The translations under genes were made by a program, and so were the position numbers. Below are positions 14,792-15,338 of a DNA stretch of 15,338 nucleotides, one piece after another. This DNA comes from DASZGL01 sp035938875 (lineage in GTDB: Bacteria > Chloroflexota > Dormibacteria > Aeolococcales > Aeolococcaceae). Each line of letters begins with the position of its first letter. Positions within the stretch are counted from its first letter, which is position 1. The DNA is taken from contig DASZGL010000066.1 of assembly GCA_035938875.1 (NCBI GenBank), positions 1 to 15,338 of the forward strand, given 5' to 3'. The notes under the pieces are model-generated. The model had not been told where the DNA came from, searched no databases, and saw nothing but the letters and a program-made list of their open reading frames with translations.

Positions 14792-15338
14792 CTACGTGCG
14801 CCGCGACTCCCAGCGGAATCGCCGCAGGCCGACGAGCACGCCACCAACTCCCCACGCTGCCATGACCAGCAGGTCGCGGCCGATGAAGCCAGCGCTCGAT
14901 GCGTTGGGGTCGAATGCTGAGAACACCGTGAGGATGAAATGGCGCACGGGGAAGACGTCGGCGAGGTGGCTGATGAACGAGCTGGGGTCGATGGGGAAAA
15001 AGGTCCCGGAGATGAAGATCAGCGGCAGCAGGACACCGTTGGTGATCGCCGGAGCGGCGTCGGCGTTGGGGATGAAGGTGCTCACCGCGAGACCGAGCGC
15101 GGAGAAACAGGCGACACCGACGACGATGTCGAGGACGAGGCCCAGCCACCGGCCGGGGACGCTGACGTCGTAGAACACGACGCCGACGACGATGGTCACC
15201 GCAGTCAGCAGCGCGGCGAAGATGATCGCGCTGCCGATGATGCCCGCCATCAGACCCCAGGTCGGCAGCGGCGTGCCTCGCAGTCGCTTGAGGATGCCGA
15301 GGTCGCGCCTGATGGAGAGGGAGATGGCAAGGTTGGTG
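14792..15338 (-). CDS. ABC-2 type transporter permease, 5' end outside the window
   Basis: This is the C-terminal 181 residues of an ABC-2 export permease, truncated by the window edge. The frame has an internal ATG at 15250 but stays open to the right end, and the added upstream residues include SIRRDLGILKRLRGTPLPTW, the coupling-helix signature typical of ABC-2 permeases, so the real gene is longer. Hydrophobic helices follow at MAGIIGSAIIFAALLTAVTIVVGVVFY, LGLVLDIVVGVACFSALGLAVSTF, ITNGVLLPLIFISGTFFPI and LLVMAAWGVGGVLVGL. The motif SGTFFPIDP and a following HxAxxFPVRH region are typical of DrrB/NodJ-like exporters. Its ATPase partner should lie further right. It reads in the same direction as the two-component system but has a 105-base gap with its own promoter candidate, so co-transcription is uncertain. 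Confidence 0.87.
   Translation of the reverse strand, partial: TNLAISLSIRRDLGILKRLRGTPLPTWGLMAGIIGSAIIFAALLTAVTIVVGVVFYDVSVPGRWLGLVLDIVVGVACFSALGLAVSTFIPNADAAPAITNGVLLPLIFISGTFFPIDPSSFISHLADVFPVRHFILTVFSAFDPNASSAGFIGRDLLVMAAWGVGGVLVGLRRFRWESRRT

Noticed and set aside
1..15338. CRISPR arrays, tRNA or rRNA genes, insertion sequences, phage attachment sites
   Set aside because: No spaced identical repeats, cloverleaf patterns, transposase motifs or integrase genes were found on reading both strands.

Overview
The window is GC-rich, tightly packed bacterial DNA with no phage, IS, CRISPR, tRNA or rRNA genes that I can see. Frequent ATGA/GTGA stop-start overlaps, GTG starts, Ala/Arg/Val-rich proteins, a DUF4328 protein and several Actinobacteria-like families suggest a high-GC Gram-positive-like or Terrabacteria lineage (Actinomycetota, Chloroflexota or Dormibacterota-like). 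This assignment is an inference from style only; no marker gene is present.

Region 1 (2-7910, + strand) reads as one operon whose promoter lies left of the window. In order: a small membrane-anchored PH-like protein (possibly cut at its 5' end), a PMT-family (GT39-like) lipid-linked-sugar:protein mannosyltransferase, a 735-residue unclassified GT-C-like membrane protein, a dolichyl/polyprenyl-phosphate sugar synthase-like GT2, a PIG-V-like GT-C mannosyltransferase, an amidohydrolase, and an ACT-domain protein with a DUF5612-like C-terminus. Most junctions overlap by 4 bases. The GT2 plausibly makes a polyprenyl-phosphate sugar on the cytoplasmic face, and the three membrane proteins plausibly use it outside, so this looks like a surface or protein glycosylation cluster. 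The last two genes look metabolic or regulatory, and their link to glycosylation is unknown.

Region 2 (7911-12708, + strand) starts with a 326-base leader containing a 9-bp perfect inverted repeat. It continues with a GAF-GAF-GGDEF-EAL cyclic-di-GMP enzyme whose diguanylate cyclase, I-site and phosphodiesterase residues are nearly all present, then a five-helix DUF4328 membrane protein, then a GT4-type glycosyltransferase. Together they suggest second-messenger signalling next to envelope or exopolysaccharide functions.

Region 3 (12709-15338, - strand) converges on region 2 at a strong 14-bp hairpin. Read right to left it holds a truncated ABC-2 transporter permease, a 105-base gap with a candidate promoter and 11-bp-spaced direct repeats, an OmpR-type response regulator, and a HAMP/HisKA histidine kinase overlapping it. 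This is a complete two-component system, probably autoregulated and possibly tied to the transporter.
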